Of a DNA stretch of 47,225 nt, positions 11,621-19,664 are shown one piece after another. Below the pieces are notes generated by a model, which had not been told where the DNA came from, searched no databases, and was given only the letters and a program-made list of their open reading frames with translations. Origin of the DNA: Nitratireductor sp. ZSWI3 (lineage in GTDB: Bacteria > Pseudomonadota > Alphaproteobacteria > Rhizobiales > Rhizobiaceae); assembly GCF_024655565.1 (NCBI RefSeq), contig NZ_JANKOF010000030.1:1-47225 (forward strand), written 5' to 3'. The first letter of the stretch is position 1, and each line of letters opens with the position of its first letter. A program made the position numbers and the translations under genes.

Positions 11621-11983
11621 GTGATAAGCAACTCCCCTGAAATGTCGCTCCGCGAGCGCATTTCTTATTCTTTTCCCCTTTTAGTCGTAGAGAATTGACG
11701 CTCGATTGCAACGCCAAATTTTCCACGGCCGGTTTTCGCACCACGGGCCGGTTGCTCCGGCTCCTATTGACGCGGGAAGCTAGCACCTGCCCGATGCAAT
11801 GTCATTGCGATGAGGGCGCGATTTCACGAAAAATTCGGGGATTTAGGCGGCGTTCTACCATATCCGCGCATGATTATTGCAAATTTGCGATAAAATCGCC
11901 GATGCTGCGCGGGATGTGAAAATGCCCGCATCGTCGTGCGATGCGGGCAGGCAGCGGTTGTTCGAATGGTGCGGAAAAGCCGC
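11621..11983. other. Intergenic region with livH upstream signals and mmsA terminator
   Basis: No gene is seen. The livH-proximal part holds an imperfect 25-bp palindrome around 11639-11663 (AAATGTCGCTC against GAGCGCATTT), which would be in the livH leader or act as an operator. A possible minus-strand promoter is TTGCAA at 11706-11711 with TACGAC at 11684-11689, spacing about 16 bp (weak). Near 11879-11899 there are short palindromes GCAAATTTGC and GCGAT-AAA-ATCGC. The far end carries the mmsA terminator. Confidence 0.45.
11919..11949 (-). terminator. Rho-independent terminator of mmsA
   Basis: Perfect 10-bp stem TGCCCGCATC / GATGCGGGCA with a 7-nt loop, followed on the minus strand by TTTTC. 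It lies 35 bp past the mmsA stop codon. Confidence 0.82.
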
Positions 11984-13480
<1,497 letters not shown>

Positions 13481-13624
13481 GAGGCATCTCCCTGGTTTGG
13501 AATTTTTCGCATTGTCCCGCTTCACGGCCGCCTTTGCAACGCGAGGGAAAAAGCAGCCGTTGTGCAAAATTTAATGCAAACATATAATGTTCGGTGCGAA
13601 AATTGCTTATCCAATGGTGCGATT

Positions 13625-13649
13625 CCAACAGATGGTACCCATCCGTTGG
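13625..13649. promoter_or_regulatory. Palindromic candidate LysR operator between mmsA and its divergent regulator
   Basis: Arms CCAACAGATGG and CCATCCGTTGG separated by TAC: 11-bp arms with one mismatch. The site is 55 bp upstream of the LysR gene and 145 bp upstream of mmsA, in a distinctly AT-rich promoter region. A second smaller repeat TGGGA-7 nt-TCCCA follows at 13647-13663. LysR-type regulators usually bind such dyads and control the divergent gene (family knowledge); binding here is inferred. Confidence 0.55.
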
Positions 13650-13703
13650 GAAAAATGATCCCACCAGATCAACAACTTGTGGATCAGACCACTGAGAGGA
13701 CAG

Positions 13704-14585
13704 ATGAACTGGGACGACGTGCGGATTTTCCTGGCCGTGGCGCGTGCCGGCCAGATCCTGGGGGCGGCAAGGCGGCTGGAGCTGAACCACGCCACCGTCT
13801 CACGGCGGGTGGCGGCGCTGGAGGAGGCCGTCGGCGCCAAGCTGTTCCATCGCCTGACGACGGGCACCGAGCTGACCGCGGCGGGCGAGCAGTTGCTGGC
13901 GACGGCCGAGCGCATGGAGGCCGACATGATCGCCGCCCGTGCCGAGATCGCCGGCGAAAGCGAGGACGTGACCGGCACGGTGCGCATCGGCGCGCCCGAC
14001 GGCTTCGGCGTCGCCTTCCTGGCATCGCGGCTGGGTGCGCTGACCGCCCGCCATCCCGGCCTTGCGGTGCAGCTCGTGCCGGTGCCGCGCTCCTTCTCCC
14101 TGTCGCGGCGCGAGGCCGACATCGCCATCACCGTCGACCGGCCGACAGAAGGGCGGCTCGTCGCCGCCAAGCTGGTCGACTACACGCTCGGCCTCTACGC
14201 CTCCAGGGCCTACGCCGCCGAGCACGGCCTGCCGAAGGGCGCCGGCGAGCTCGCCGCGCACCGGCTGGTCGGCTACGTGCCGGACCTGGTGTTCAGCCCG
14301 ACGCTCGATTACGGAACCGAAATCTGGGAGAACTGGCGCGCCGATTTCGCCGTGTCCTCGGCCATGGGCCAGGTGGAGGCGGTGCGCGCGGGCACCGGCA
14401 TCGGCATTCTGCACACCTTTATCGCGCGCGGCCATGACGACCTGGTGCCGCTCGGCTGGGCCGGGCCGATCCGCCGCAGCTACTGGCTCGTCTACCACGA
14501 ATCGATGCGCCCGACCCGCCGCATCCAGGCCGCCGCCGCCTTCATCGGCGAGCTGGTGGAGAAGGAGCGGCAGCGCTTCGTGTGA
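13704..14585 (+). CDS. LysR-family transcriptional regulator
   Basis: A 293-residue LysR-type regulator. The N-terminal winged helix-turn-helix is clear (MNWDDVRIFLAVARAGQILG; NHATVSRRVAALEEAVGAKLF; LTAAGEQLL, about residues 1-60), followed by a periplasmic-binding-like effector domain (VTGTVRIGAPDGFG and so on). The start ATG at 13704 has AGAGGA 4 nt upstream; an earlier in-frame ATG nine codons upstream has no good ribosome site. It is divergent from mmsA across a 220-bp gap with a palindrome, so it probably controls mmsA and itself. The likely effector is an intermediate of valine or propionyl-CoA metabolism, but nothing in the sequence identifies it. Confidence 0.92.
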   Translation: MNWDDVRIFLAVARAGQILGAARRLELNHATVSRRVAALEEAVGAKLFHRLTTGTELTAAGEQLLATAERMEADMIAARAEIAGESEDVTGTVRIGAPDGFGVAFLASRLGALTARHPGLAVQLVPVPRSFSLSRREADIAITVDRPTEGRLVAAKLVDYTLGLYASRAYAAEHGLPKGAGELAAHRLVGYVPDLVFSPTLDYGTEIWENWRADFAVSSAMGQVEAVRAGTGIGILHTFIARGHDDLVPLGWAGPIRRSYWLVYHESMRPTRRIQAAAAFIGELVEKERQRFV

Positions 14586-14608
14586 ACGGGACGGCGCATC
14601 GGCCCCGC

Positions 14609-14628
14609 CGCTTCAAGCAAAAGAAGCG
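14609..14628. terminator. Small hairpin between convergent LysR and ankyrin genes
   Basis: Arms CGCTTC and GAAGCG with an 8-nt A-rich loop, lying between the two convergent stop codons. The stem is short and no T-run follows, so terminator function is tentative. Confidence 0.3.
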
Positions 14629-15303
14629 CTAGCTGGCCCGCTCCAGCATCTCGACCATCTGCGAATAGCCCCGCGAACGGGCGTGCTCCAGCGGCGTCAC
14701 CCCGTCGCGGTCGGCGATCGACCGGTCCGCGCCGGCATCGAGCAGCAGGCGGACGACCTGCTGATGGTCCGCACCGCCATCGCCGAGGATCACCGCTTCG
14801 ATCAGGGCGGTCCAGCCGAGATTGTTGACGTGGTCGAGCGGCGCGCCGGCAGCGATCAGGCGTCGGACCACCTCGACGTGCCCGAGATGGGCGGCGGCGA
14901 TCAGCGCCGTTCCGTCGTACGGGCTGGTGACCAGCCCCGGCTCGTTGCCGAGCTCGATGGCGAGCGACATGAGTTCCGGATCGTCCGCGACCGCGGCGAT
15001 GGTCACCACGTCATAGGCCTGGCCCTCCAGCGCGTTCATGTTAGCGCCCGCTTCGGCGAGGGCACGCAGCGCCTCCTCATGCGAGGCGAACGCCGCGACA
15101 TGGGCCGGCGTGCGGCCTCGGCCGTCGCGCCCGTTGACATCAATCGCCGTGCCGGCAAGCCGGCGGATGTCTTCGACATCGCCGCGCTGGGCCGCGTCAT
15201 GCAGCCCGGTGAAGGCAGCGATCTCCGCGCTCGACGGCGCTGTCTGCGCGTGAACCGGGAAGGCGAGTGCGAGAAGTGCAGGAATGAGGATCGTTCGAAG
15301 CAT
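14629..15303 (-). CDS. Exported ankyrin-repeat protein
   Basis: A 224-residue protein with a Sec signal peptide (MLRTILIPALLALAFPVHAQ, cleavage near residue 19-20) and about five ankyrin repeats: LHDAAQRGDVEDIRRL, TPAHVAAFASHEEALRALAEAGA, a degenerate repeat around IAAVADDPELMSLAIELGN, TALIAAAHLGHVEVVRRLIAAGA, TALIEAVILG...VVRLLLDAGAD, and a capping TPLEHARSRGYSQMVEML. It is therefore a periplasmic protein-interaction scaffold. The start was chosen at the signal peptide; the longer open frame upstream is a shadow of the previous gene. It is the last gene of a four-gene unit after a sensor kinase, a regulator and an HbpS/GlcG-family protein. Exported ankyrin proteins such as Pseudomonas AnkB support catalase function (established), so an oxidative-stress role is plausible but inferred. 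Confidence 0.85.
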   Translation of the reverse strand: MLRTILIPALLALAFPVHAQTAPSSAEIAAFTGLHDAAQRGDVEDIRRLAGTAIDVNGRDGRGRTPAHVAAFASHEEALRALAEAGANMNALEGQAYDVVTIAAVADDPELMSLAIELGNEPGLVTSPYDGTALIAAAHLGHVEVVRRLIAAGAPLDHVNNLGWTALIEAVILGDGGADHQQVVRLLLDAGADRSIADRDGVTPLEHARSRGYSQMVEMLERAS

Positions 15304-15383
15304 GGCGAAAGCCTCTCCATTGGCTGTGGCCCGCGCTGGCGGTCCGATCCGGACGGATGGACCACCGGTCTGGCCATTGCGGC

Positions 15384-15866
15384 TCATTCGGCGCCGATGG
15401 CGTCCAGCCCGGCGCGCGCGCAGGTGGCGTCGATATCGCCCGACGGCGCACCGCCGACGCCGATGCCGGCGACGAGAGCGCCGCCGATCCTGACCGGCAG
15501 GCCCCCTGCCTGGATCACCAGACGCGCATCCATGTCGCGCAGGCCGGCATTCTGCGGATTGGCGCTGATGAACTCGGCGAGCCCCGCGGTGTCGCGGCCC
15601 ATCGCCGCCGAGGCAAAGGCCTTGCCCTTGGCGCTGTCGGCGGTGTGCGGGCCGGACTGGTCCGCCTTGAGCAGCACCTTGGTCGCCCCGTCGCGCGCCA
15701 CCACCGCAACGCTCACATTGTGCCCTTCGGCGGCGCATGCGTTGAGCGCCGTCTGGGCGGCCGTCACGGCCATGTCGAGCGGCAGGTAGGGAGCTTGCGG
15801 AAGCTCCTGCGCGACCACTGCGGCAGGGGCGAGGACGGAAGCTGCAAACACGAATTCACGGATCAT
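15384..15866 (-). CDS. Exported HbpS/GlcG-family (DUF336) protein
   Basis: A 160-residue protein with a signal peptide (MIREFVFAASVLAPAAVVAQ) and a full HbpS/GlcG domain: LDMAVTAAQTALNACAAEG, SVAVVARDGATKVLLKADQS, SAKGKAFASAAMGRDTAGL, the Gly-rich IQAGGLPVRIGG, and GIGVGGAPSGDIDATCARAGLDAI at the C-terminus. Family members form octamers; Streptomyces HbpS binds haem and modulates a partner sensor kinase from outside the membrane. Here the gene follows a response regulator and sensor kinase by 98 bp on the same strand, and the product would be periplasmic, where the kinase's sensor domain lies. That makes an accessory-sensor role likely, though no haem ligand can be assigned from the sequence alone. 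Confidence 0.88.
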   Translation of the reverse strand: MIREFVFAASVLAPAAVVAQELPQAPYLPLDMAVTAAQTALNACAAEGHNVSVAVVARDGATKVLLKADQSGPHTADSAKGKAFASAAMGRDTAGLAEFISANPQNAGLRDMDARLVIQAGGLPVRIGGALVAGIGVGGAPSGDIDATCARAGLDAIGAE

Positions 15867-15964
15867 CGGGATCTCCTTTTCTTCGGTGGAGAAAAGCTAA
15901 CGCCGGCGCGCCGCGCGCAACATTCGTAGGGTTTGCACGGCGGTCCGTAGTTCTACGGAGACCT

Positions 15965-16564
15965 CTACCGCCCTTCGAGCCAGATGCGGGTCAGTTCCGC
16001 CTGCGAGGTGGTGCCCAGCTTGGCGCCGATGGCGGCGCGATGGCTTTCCACCGTGCGCGGAGACAGGCCGAGCCCCTCGGCGATCTGCCGTGTGGTGTAT
16101 CCCTCGGCGACGCGGTCGAGGATCTCCCGTTCGCGGGCGGTGAGCGCGGCGAGGAGCGCCTGCGTCTCCGCCTTCTCGGCGCGGCCACGCAGGCTTTTCT
16201 CCAGCGCCTCCTGGCCGCGCTGGATCGCATCGATCAGATCCTGCTCGTCGACCGGCTTGGACAGGAAATCGATCGCACCGTTGTGGAAGGCCCTGCGACA
16301 GGCCTCGATGTCGCCATGGCCGGAGATGACGATCGTCGGCCAGTCCACCCCCTGCTCCGCCAGCCGCTCCTGCAGCTTCAATCCCGAGATCAGCGGCATG
16401 CGGATGTCGAGAACGAGGCACCCGGGCTCAAGCTGCCCGACCCGGGCCAGAAACGCCTGCGGATCGGCAAAGCCCGTGACCTTGATCCCCACCGTCGACA
16501 GGAGGAGGCCGAGCGCGCTGCGCACCGCATCGTCGTCGTCCACCAGATAGACGGGACAGGTCAT
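15965..16564 (-). CDS. Two-component response regulator, FixJ/NarL type
   Basis: A 199-residue regulator: a receiver domain (residues about 1-120) with acidic pocket DDDD (9-12), phosphoacceptor Asp53 in VLDIRMP, Ser81 in ISGHGD and Lys103 in LSKP, then a linker and a LuxR/FixJ helix-turn-helix (LTAREREILDRVAEGYTTRQIAEGLGLSPRTVESHRAAI, about 141-180). It should act as a DNA-binding activator when phosphorylated. Its start overlaps the stop of the adjacent histidine kinase by 4 nt (ATGA), so the two are a coupled cognate pair. The HbpS-like gene begins 98 bp downstream and is a natural target or co-transcribed partner. Confidence 0.95.
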   Translation of the reverse strand: MTCPVYLVDDDDAVRSALGLLLSTVGIKVTGFADPQAFLARVGQLEPGCLVLDIRMPLISGLKLQERLAEQGVDWPTIVISGHGDIEACRRAFHNGAIDFLSKPVDEQDLIDAIQRGQEALEKSLRGRAEKAETQALLAALTAREREILDRVAEGYTTRQIAEGLGLSPRTVESHRAAIGAKLGTTSQAELTRIWLEGR

Positions 16565-18099
16565 TGTGCGGCCTCCTTCATCGCGTCGGCGCTCGGCAGG
16601 ACGACGCGGAACTTCGCCCCCGACCCGCCATCGACCAGGGAAATCTCGCCGCCGGCGCGCTCCACGAGGCGCTGGCTGAGCGCCAGGCCGAGCCCCGTCC
16701 CGCCGGTCCGGGTGGTCGTGAACGGCGTGAAGAGCCGCCGGCGCAGATCGTCCCTGACACCCGGCCCGTTGTCGGCGACCTCCAGCACGGCCCGGGTCCC
16801 GTCCAGCGCGAGCGCGACCGTCACCCGGCCCGGCCCGTCGGCCCCCTCCAGCGCCTCGACGGCGTTGCGCACGAGGTTGAACACCACCTGCTCCATCTCG
16901 ACGGGATCGGCGACGACCAGGACGGGTGTTCGCGGCATGTCGAGCTCCAGCCGCACGCCGCCCGGCTTGGTCGCTTGCGCCATCAGGGCCTCGACATTGC
17001 CGATCGCCTCGCGCAGGTCGAAGGCAGACGGGGCGGCGCGTTGCGGGCGCGACCAGTCGCGAAACCGCTCGAGGATGCCGGATGCCCGGCGCGCCTGGGT
17101 CACCGTGTCTTCGAGCACCGCTTCCAGAGCCGCTGCGTCGCCGCGACCGAGCAGCCTGCGCCCCGCCTGGGCCTGCGCGAGGATCGCGGTCAGCGGTTGC
17201 GTGAGCTCGTGCGCCAGGCCGCTGGCCATCTCGCCGAGCGCGTTGACCCGCGAAGCATGGGCAAGGCGCGCCTCCACCGTGCTGAGCCGCGCCTGCCGCA
17301 TGGCGGCGCGCGTGCGGGCGCGCTGGCGGAAGACCGCCAGCGCCGCGAGATAAAGCAGGCTGACGGCAGCGGCGACGAGGGCGGTTCGCAAGGGCGGGAA
17401 GAGATCGGCGAACCCGATCTCCATCCCGGTTTCCAGAAGGAGCGGCTGCGAGGCGCTGCCCAGCGGCTTGGAGAAGCGGGCCGAGGACGGTAGCACGGCC
17501 GGGCCATAAAGGCTCTCGCCGCCCGGCAGCGACAGGCGAAGGGAAACGCTCGGACGCGACCAGAACGGCCCCGCTTCGCCGATCAGCCTGCCGGCGTCGA
17601 TCCCCAGCGCGAGCCCGTAGAGCGCGGCATCCGTGTTGGGGCTGCGCTTGACCATCATGTAATGGTTCGGCCGCTCCGTGCGGGCGAGCAGTACGATCCG
17701 CCCGTCGGAGGAGCGCGCGGCGTTGCGGATCTCCTCGGCCACGGCAGGCGGGAGAGATCCGATACCGATCGTCGCCTGCCGTTCAGCAAGCGGCACCAGC
17801 TGCACGTTGTCGATGCGCGGATAGAAGCGGGTGATGGTGGCCGCGACATCGAGAAACAGATCGGCCCTGCGCCCCTCGCCGGCGACCGCGATTGCCGACA
17901 ATGCCGTCATGTGCGCGTCGTGCTGATCGGCCCGCTGGGACACCAGCCGGTGGAGGATGGTGCTCTCCTGCCCGAGCTCCGAGACCAGGGTCAGCCGCTG
18001 GTAGGCCGCCAGCGCCCCGCCGGCCAGAAGCAGGAGCAGGACCCAGAGCAGGATCGGCCATAGCCGAACCCCGCCGATGTGGCGACCGTCGCGTATCAT
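16561..18099 (-). CDS. Membrane sensor histidine kinase with periplasmic sensor domain
   Basis: A 512-residue sensor kinase. TM1 is at about 12-33, a periplasmic domain of about 200 residues spans 34-237, and TM2 is at about 238-257. A short coiled linker leads to the dimerisation/phosphoacceptor domain with H297 (ASGLAHELTQPL) and an ATPase domain with N-box (NLVRNAVEAL), G1 (DNGPGV), F-box (TPFTTTRTGG) and G2 (GTGLGLALS). There is no PAS or HAMP domain between TM2 and the H-box. The periplasmic region has no motif I can name. It is co-transcribed with the FixJ-type regulator (4-nt overlap) and, further down, an exported HbpS/GlcG protein and an exported ankyrin protein, both able to meet the sensor domain in the periplasm. 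Confidence 0.94.
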   Translation of the reverse strand: MIRDGRHIGGVRLWPILLWVLLLLLAGGALAAYQRLTLVSELGQESTILHRLVSQRADQHDAHMTALSAIAVAGEGRRADLFLDVAATITRFYPRIDNVQLVPLAERQATIGIGSLPPAVAEEIRNAARSSDGRIVLLARTERPNHYMMVKRSPNTDAALYGLALGIDAGRLIGEAGPFWSRPSVSLRLSLPGGESLYGPAVLPSSARFSKPLGSASQPLLLETGMEIGFADLFPPLRTALVAAAVSLLYLAALAVFRQRARTRAAMRQARLSTVEARLAHASRVNALGEMASGLAHELTQPLTAILAQAQAGRRLLGRGDAAALEAVLEDTVTQARRASGILERFRDWSRPQRAAPSAFDLREAIGNVEALMAQATKPGGVRLELDMPRTPVLVVADPVEMEQVVFNLVRNAVEALEGADGPGRVTVALALDGTRAVLEVADNGPGVRDDLRRRLFTPFTTTRTGGTGLGLALSQRLVERAGGEISLVDGGSGAKFRVVLPSADAMKEAAQ

Positions 18100-18222
18100 C
18101 GGGACAAGTTACCAGTTCGCACGCCGCGTCCAAGCCCTTTGCGGGCGGGCCCGTGCCGGCAGCCGACATGCCGGCGCTCTCGACGACCACGGCGGACGGG
18201 GGACGCCCGCCGTGGAATGCGG

Positions 18223-19425
18223 TCACGACCGCCGGGTGGCACCGCGCCCGAGGCGCAGCTGCGCAAGGAGAGTGACCGTCGCCATCGCCGCCACATATGC
18301 GGCCAGCGGCCAGGCGGTATCGCCGTCCAGGAGCACGACGAACGAGGTTCCGATCACGCCGACGATCAGGCTCTGGATGCAGAAATGCAGCGCGACCGCC
18401 GTCCCCGCGATCTCGCCGAACGCCTGCAACGCACCGTTGGCGGTGACGGAGGTGGTGAAGACGATGCCGACAGCCACCAGCCACATCGGCACGATGAAGG
18501 GCAGGAAGGAAGGCGCCAGGACGAGTTGTCCGAGCATCAGGAGACCCGCCCCGAGGATGAACAGCGCCATGCCACGCCGCACGCTCCCCGCGATCCCCCA
18601 GCGCTCGACGAACCGCCTGGCAAAGCGCGTCGTGGCGATCATAACCAGGGCCACGGTGGCAAAAGCCAGACTGAACTCCAGCTCCGTCAGCCCCGCCCCT
18701 TCCATCAGGACACGCGGCGCGGTGGAGAAGAAGACGAAGAACGCCCCCATCGCCGTGCCGAACGCCATGGTGTAGGTCCAGAACGCCATGCTGGCGAACA
18801 CCGGGCGGAAGCCCGTCCCGCGCGGCGCAGCGTTGCGGGGCCGCGTCTCATGCCATTGCGGCAGCACCAGCGCCAGCATCGCGACGGCCGGCGCGCCCAG
18901 GGCGATGAAGACGCCGCGCCATCCGAACGCGTTGACGATGAGCGCTCCCACGATCGGGCCGAGCGCCGGCACGAAGGCCAGCATGGCGCTCATCAGGCTG
19001 TAGACGAGAGCGCTCTCCGGCCGGTCGGCATAGACGTCGCGCACCGTGGCGAACAGGGCGACCAGCATCGCCGACGCCCCGACCGCCTGCAAAAGACGCA
19101 GCGCCACGAACGGATAGGCCGACGAGGTTGCCGCGAGGGCGAACGAGCAGGCCGCAAAGACGACGGCGCCGCCGATCAGCACCGGGCGCCGGCCCAGGCG
19201 GTCCGACAGCGGGCCGAACACGATCTGCCCGACGCCGAGCATGATCATGTAGAAGGTCAGCGTGAGCTGGACCACGGCCGGCGTCGTGTTCAGAATGCCG
19301 GGCATCGCCGGGACGACCGGCAGGTAGATATCCATGCCGAGCGAGGCAAGGAGGTTGAAGGGTGCCAGCAGCACCAGCGCCACCGGCAGGCTGTGGGTCC
19401 ACAGCCGTGGGTTTCGAGTAAGCAT
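18223..19425 (-). CDS. CmlA/FloR-type chloramphenicol/florfenicol efflux MFS transporter
   Basis: A 400-residue drug:H+ antiporter of the DHA1/Bcr-CflA branch with 12 predicted helices. It carries long stretches nearly identical to what I remember of FloR/CmlA: MDIYLPVVPAMPGILNTTP, GQIVFGPLSDRLGRRPVL, LLQAVGASAMLVALFATVRD, MGAFFVFFSTAPRVL, and AFATVALVMIATTRFA. FloR is about 404 residues, so length agrees. Close relatives export phenicol antibiotics from the cytoplasmic membrane to the periplasm; substrate here is inferred from similarity. The chosen ATG aligns with the FloR N-terminus, and an in-frame stop lies 48 nt upstream. Upstream are a short leader peptide ORF and a perfect stem-loop. 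Flanking genes are housekeeping and no mobile element is visible, so it looks resident and not recently acquired. Confidence 0.88.
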   Translation of the reverse strand: MLTRNPRLWTHSLPVALVLLAPFNLLASLGMDIYLPVVPAMPGILNTTPAVVQLTLTFYMIMLGVGQIVFGPLSDRLGRRPVLIGGAVVFAACSFALAATSSAYPFVALRLLQAVGASAMLVALFATVRDVYADRPESALVYSLMSAMLAFVPALGPIVGALIVNAFGWRGVFIALGAPAVAMLALVLPQWHETRPRNAAPRGTGFRPVFASMAFWTYTMAFGTAMGAFFVFFSTAPRVLMEGAGLTELEFSLAFATVALVMIATTRFARRFVERWGIAGSVRRGMALFILGAGLLMLGQLVLAPSFLPFIVPMWLVAVGIVFTTSVTANGALQAFGEIAGTAVALHFCIQSLIVGVIGTSFVVLLDGDTAWPLAAYVAAMATVTLLAQLRLGRGATRRS

Positions 19426-19502
19426 GGGAAAGCATCCGCTCGAGTGATGAACATTCGGCGGCGGCCTGCCTCACGATCCGGGATCGGGGTCCGAACAGAC
19501 TG

Positions 19503-19529
19503 CCGCAACAACAAGAAGCGTTGTTGCGG
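19503..19529 (-). promoter_or_regulatory. Stem-loop immediately after the leader peptide (candidate attenuator)
   Basis: Perfect 10-bp inverted repeat CCGCAACAAC / GTTGTTGCGG with a 7-nt loop, starting one nucleotide after the leader stop codon on the minus strand. No T-run follows, so it is not a classical terminator. In inducible cat and cmlA genes a stem-loop sits at this position and is melted by a drug-stalled leader ribosome (established). Here the 3' arm does not itself hold the exporter's ribosome site, which is about 85 nt further on, so the mechanism may differ. Confidence 0.6.
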
Positions 19530-19530
19530 C

Positions 19531-19563
19531 TTACCGGTCTGACGTCTTGGATCCCATGGTCAT
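19531..19563 (-). CDS. Leader peptide upstream of the phenicol exporter
   Basis: Short ORF encoding MTMGSKTSDR and a TAA stop. The second ATG (19557) has the better ribosome site, GAAGG with 8-9 nt spacing, giving the 8-residue MGSKTSDR. It resembles the CmlA leader MSTSKNADK (recalled from the literature): both share Ser-Lys, then a small residue, Asp and a basic residue near the end. A ribosome with Asp in the P-site would have Ser as the penultimate residue, a context that favours chloramphenicol stalling (Ala, Ser or Thr). The stop codon abuts a perfect stem-loop. Too short for statistical support; the case rests on position and resemblance. Confidence 0.55.
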   Translation of the reverse strand: MTMGSKTSDR

Positions 19564-19602
19564 GCCCTTCGCGGGTTGCAATCTTCAGGTTTTGAAAAAC
19601 CG

Positions 19603-19631
19603 TGTCTACCAGCGCGGCACGGCCAGGGCAA
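19603..19631 (-). promoter_or_regulatory. Candidate promoter for leader and exporter gene
   Basis: On the minus strand TTGCCC (19626-19631) and TAGACA (19603-19608) are separated by 17 bp, a possible -35/-10 pair with four and three matches to consensus. Transcription would begin near 19595, about 32 nt before the leader peptide. Weak by itself; spacing and location support it. Confidence 0.3.
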
Positions 19632-19664
19632 CAGCATCGCCCTGCCGCACAAAGCGGCGGCGTC

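Noticed and set aside
18223-19425. Recent acquisition of the phenicol exporter on a mobile element.
   Set aside because: No transposase, integrase, terminal repeats or change in base composition is visible; flanks are housekeeping genes.
18079-19542. A 487-codon plus-strand frame opposite the phenicol exporter.
   Set aside because: Arg/His/Gln-rich antisense shadow of the exporter gene; no start signals or domains.
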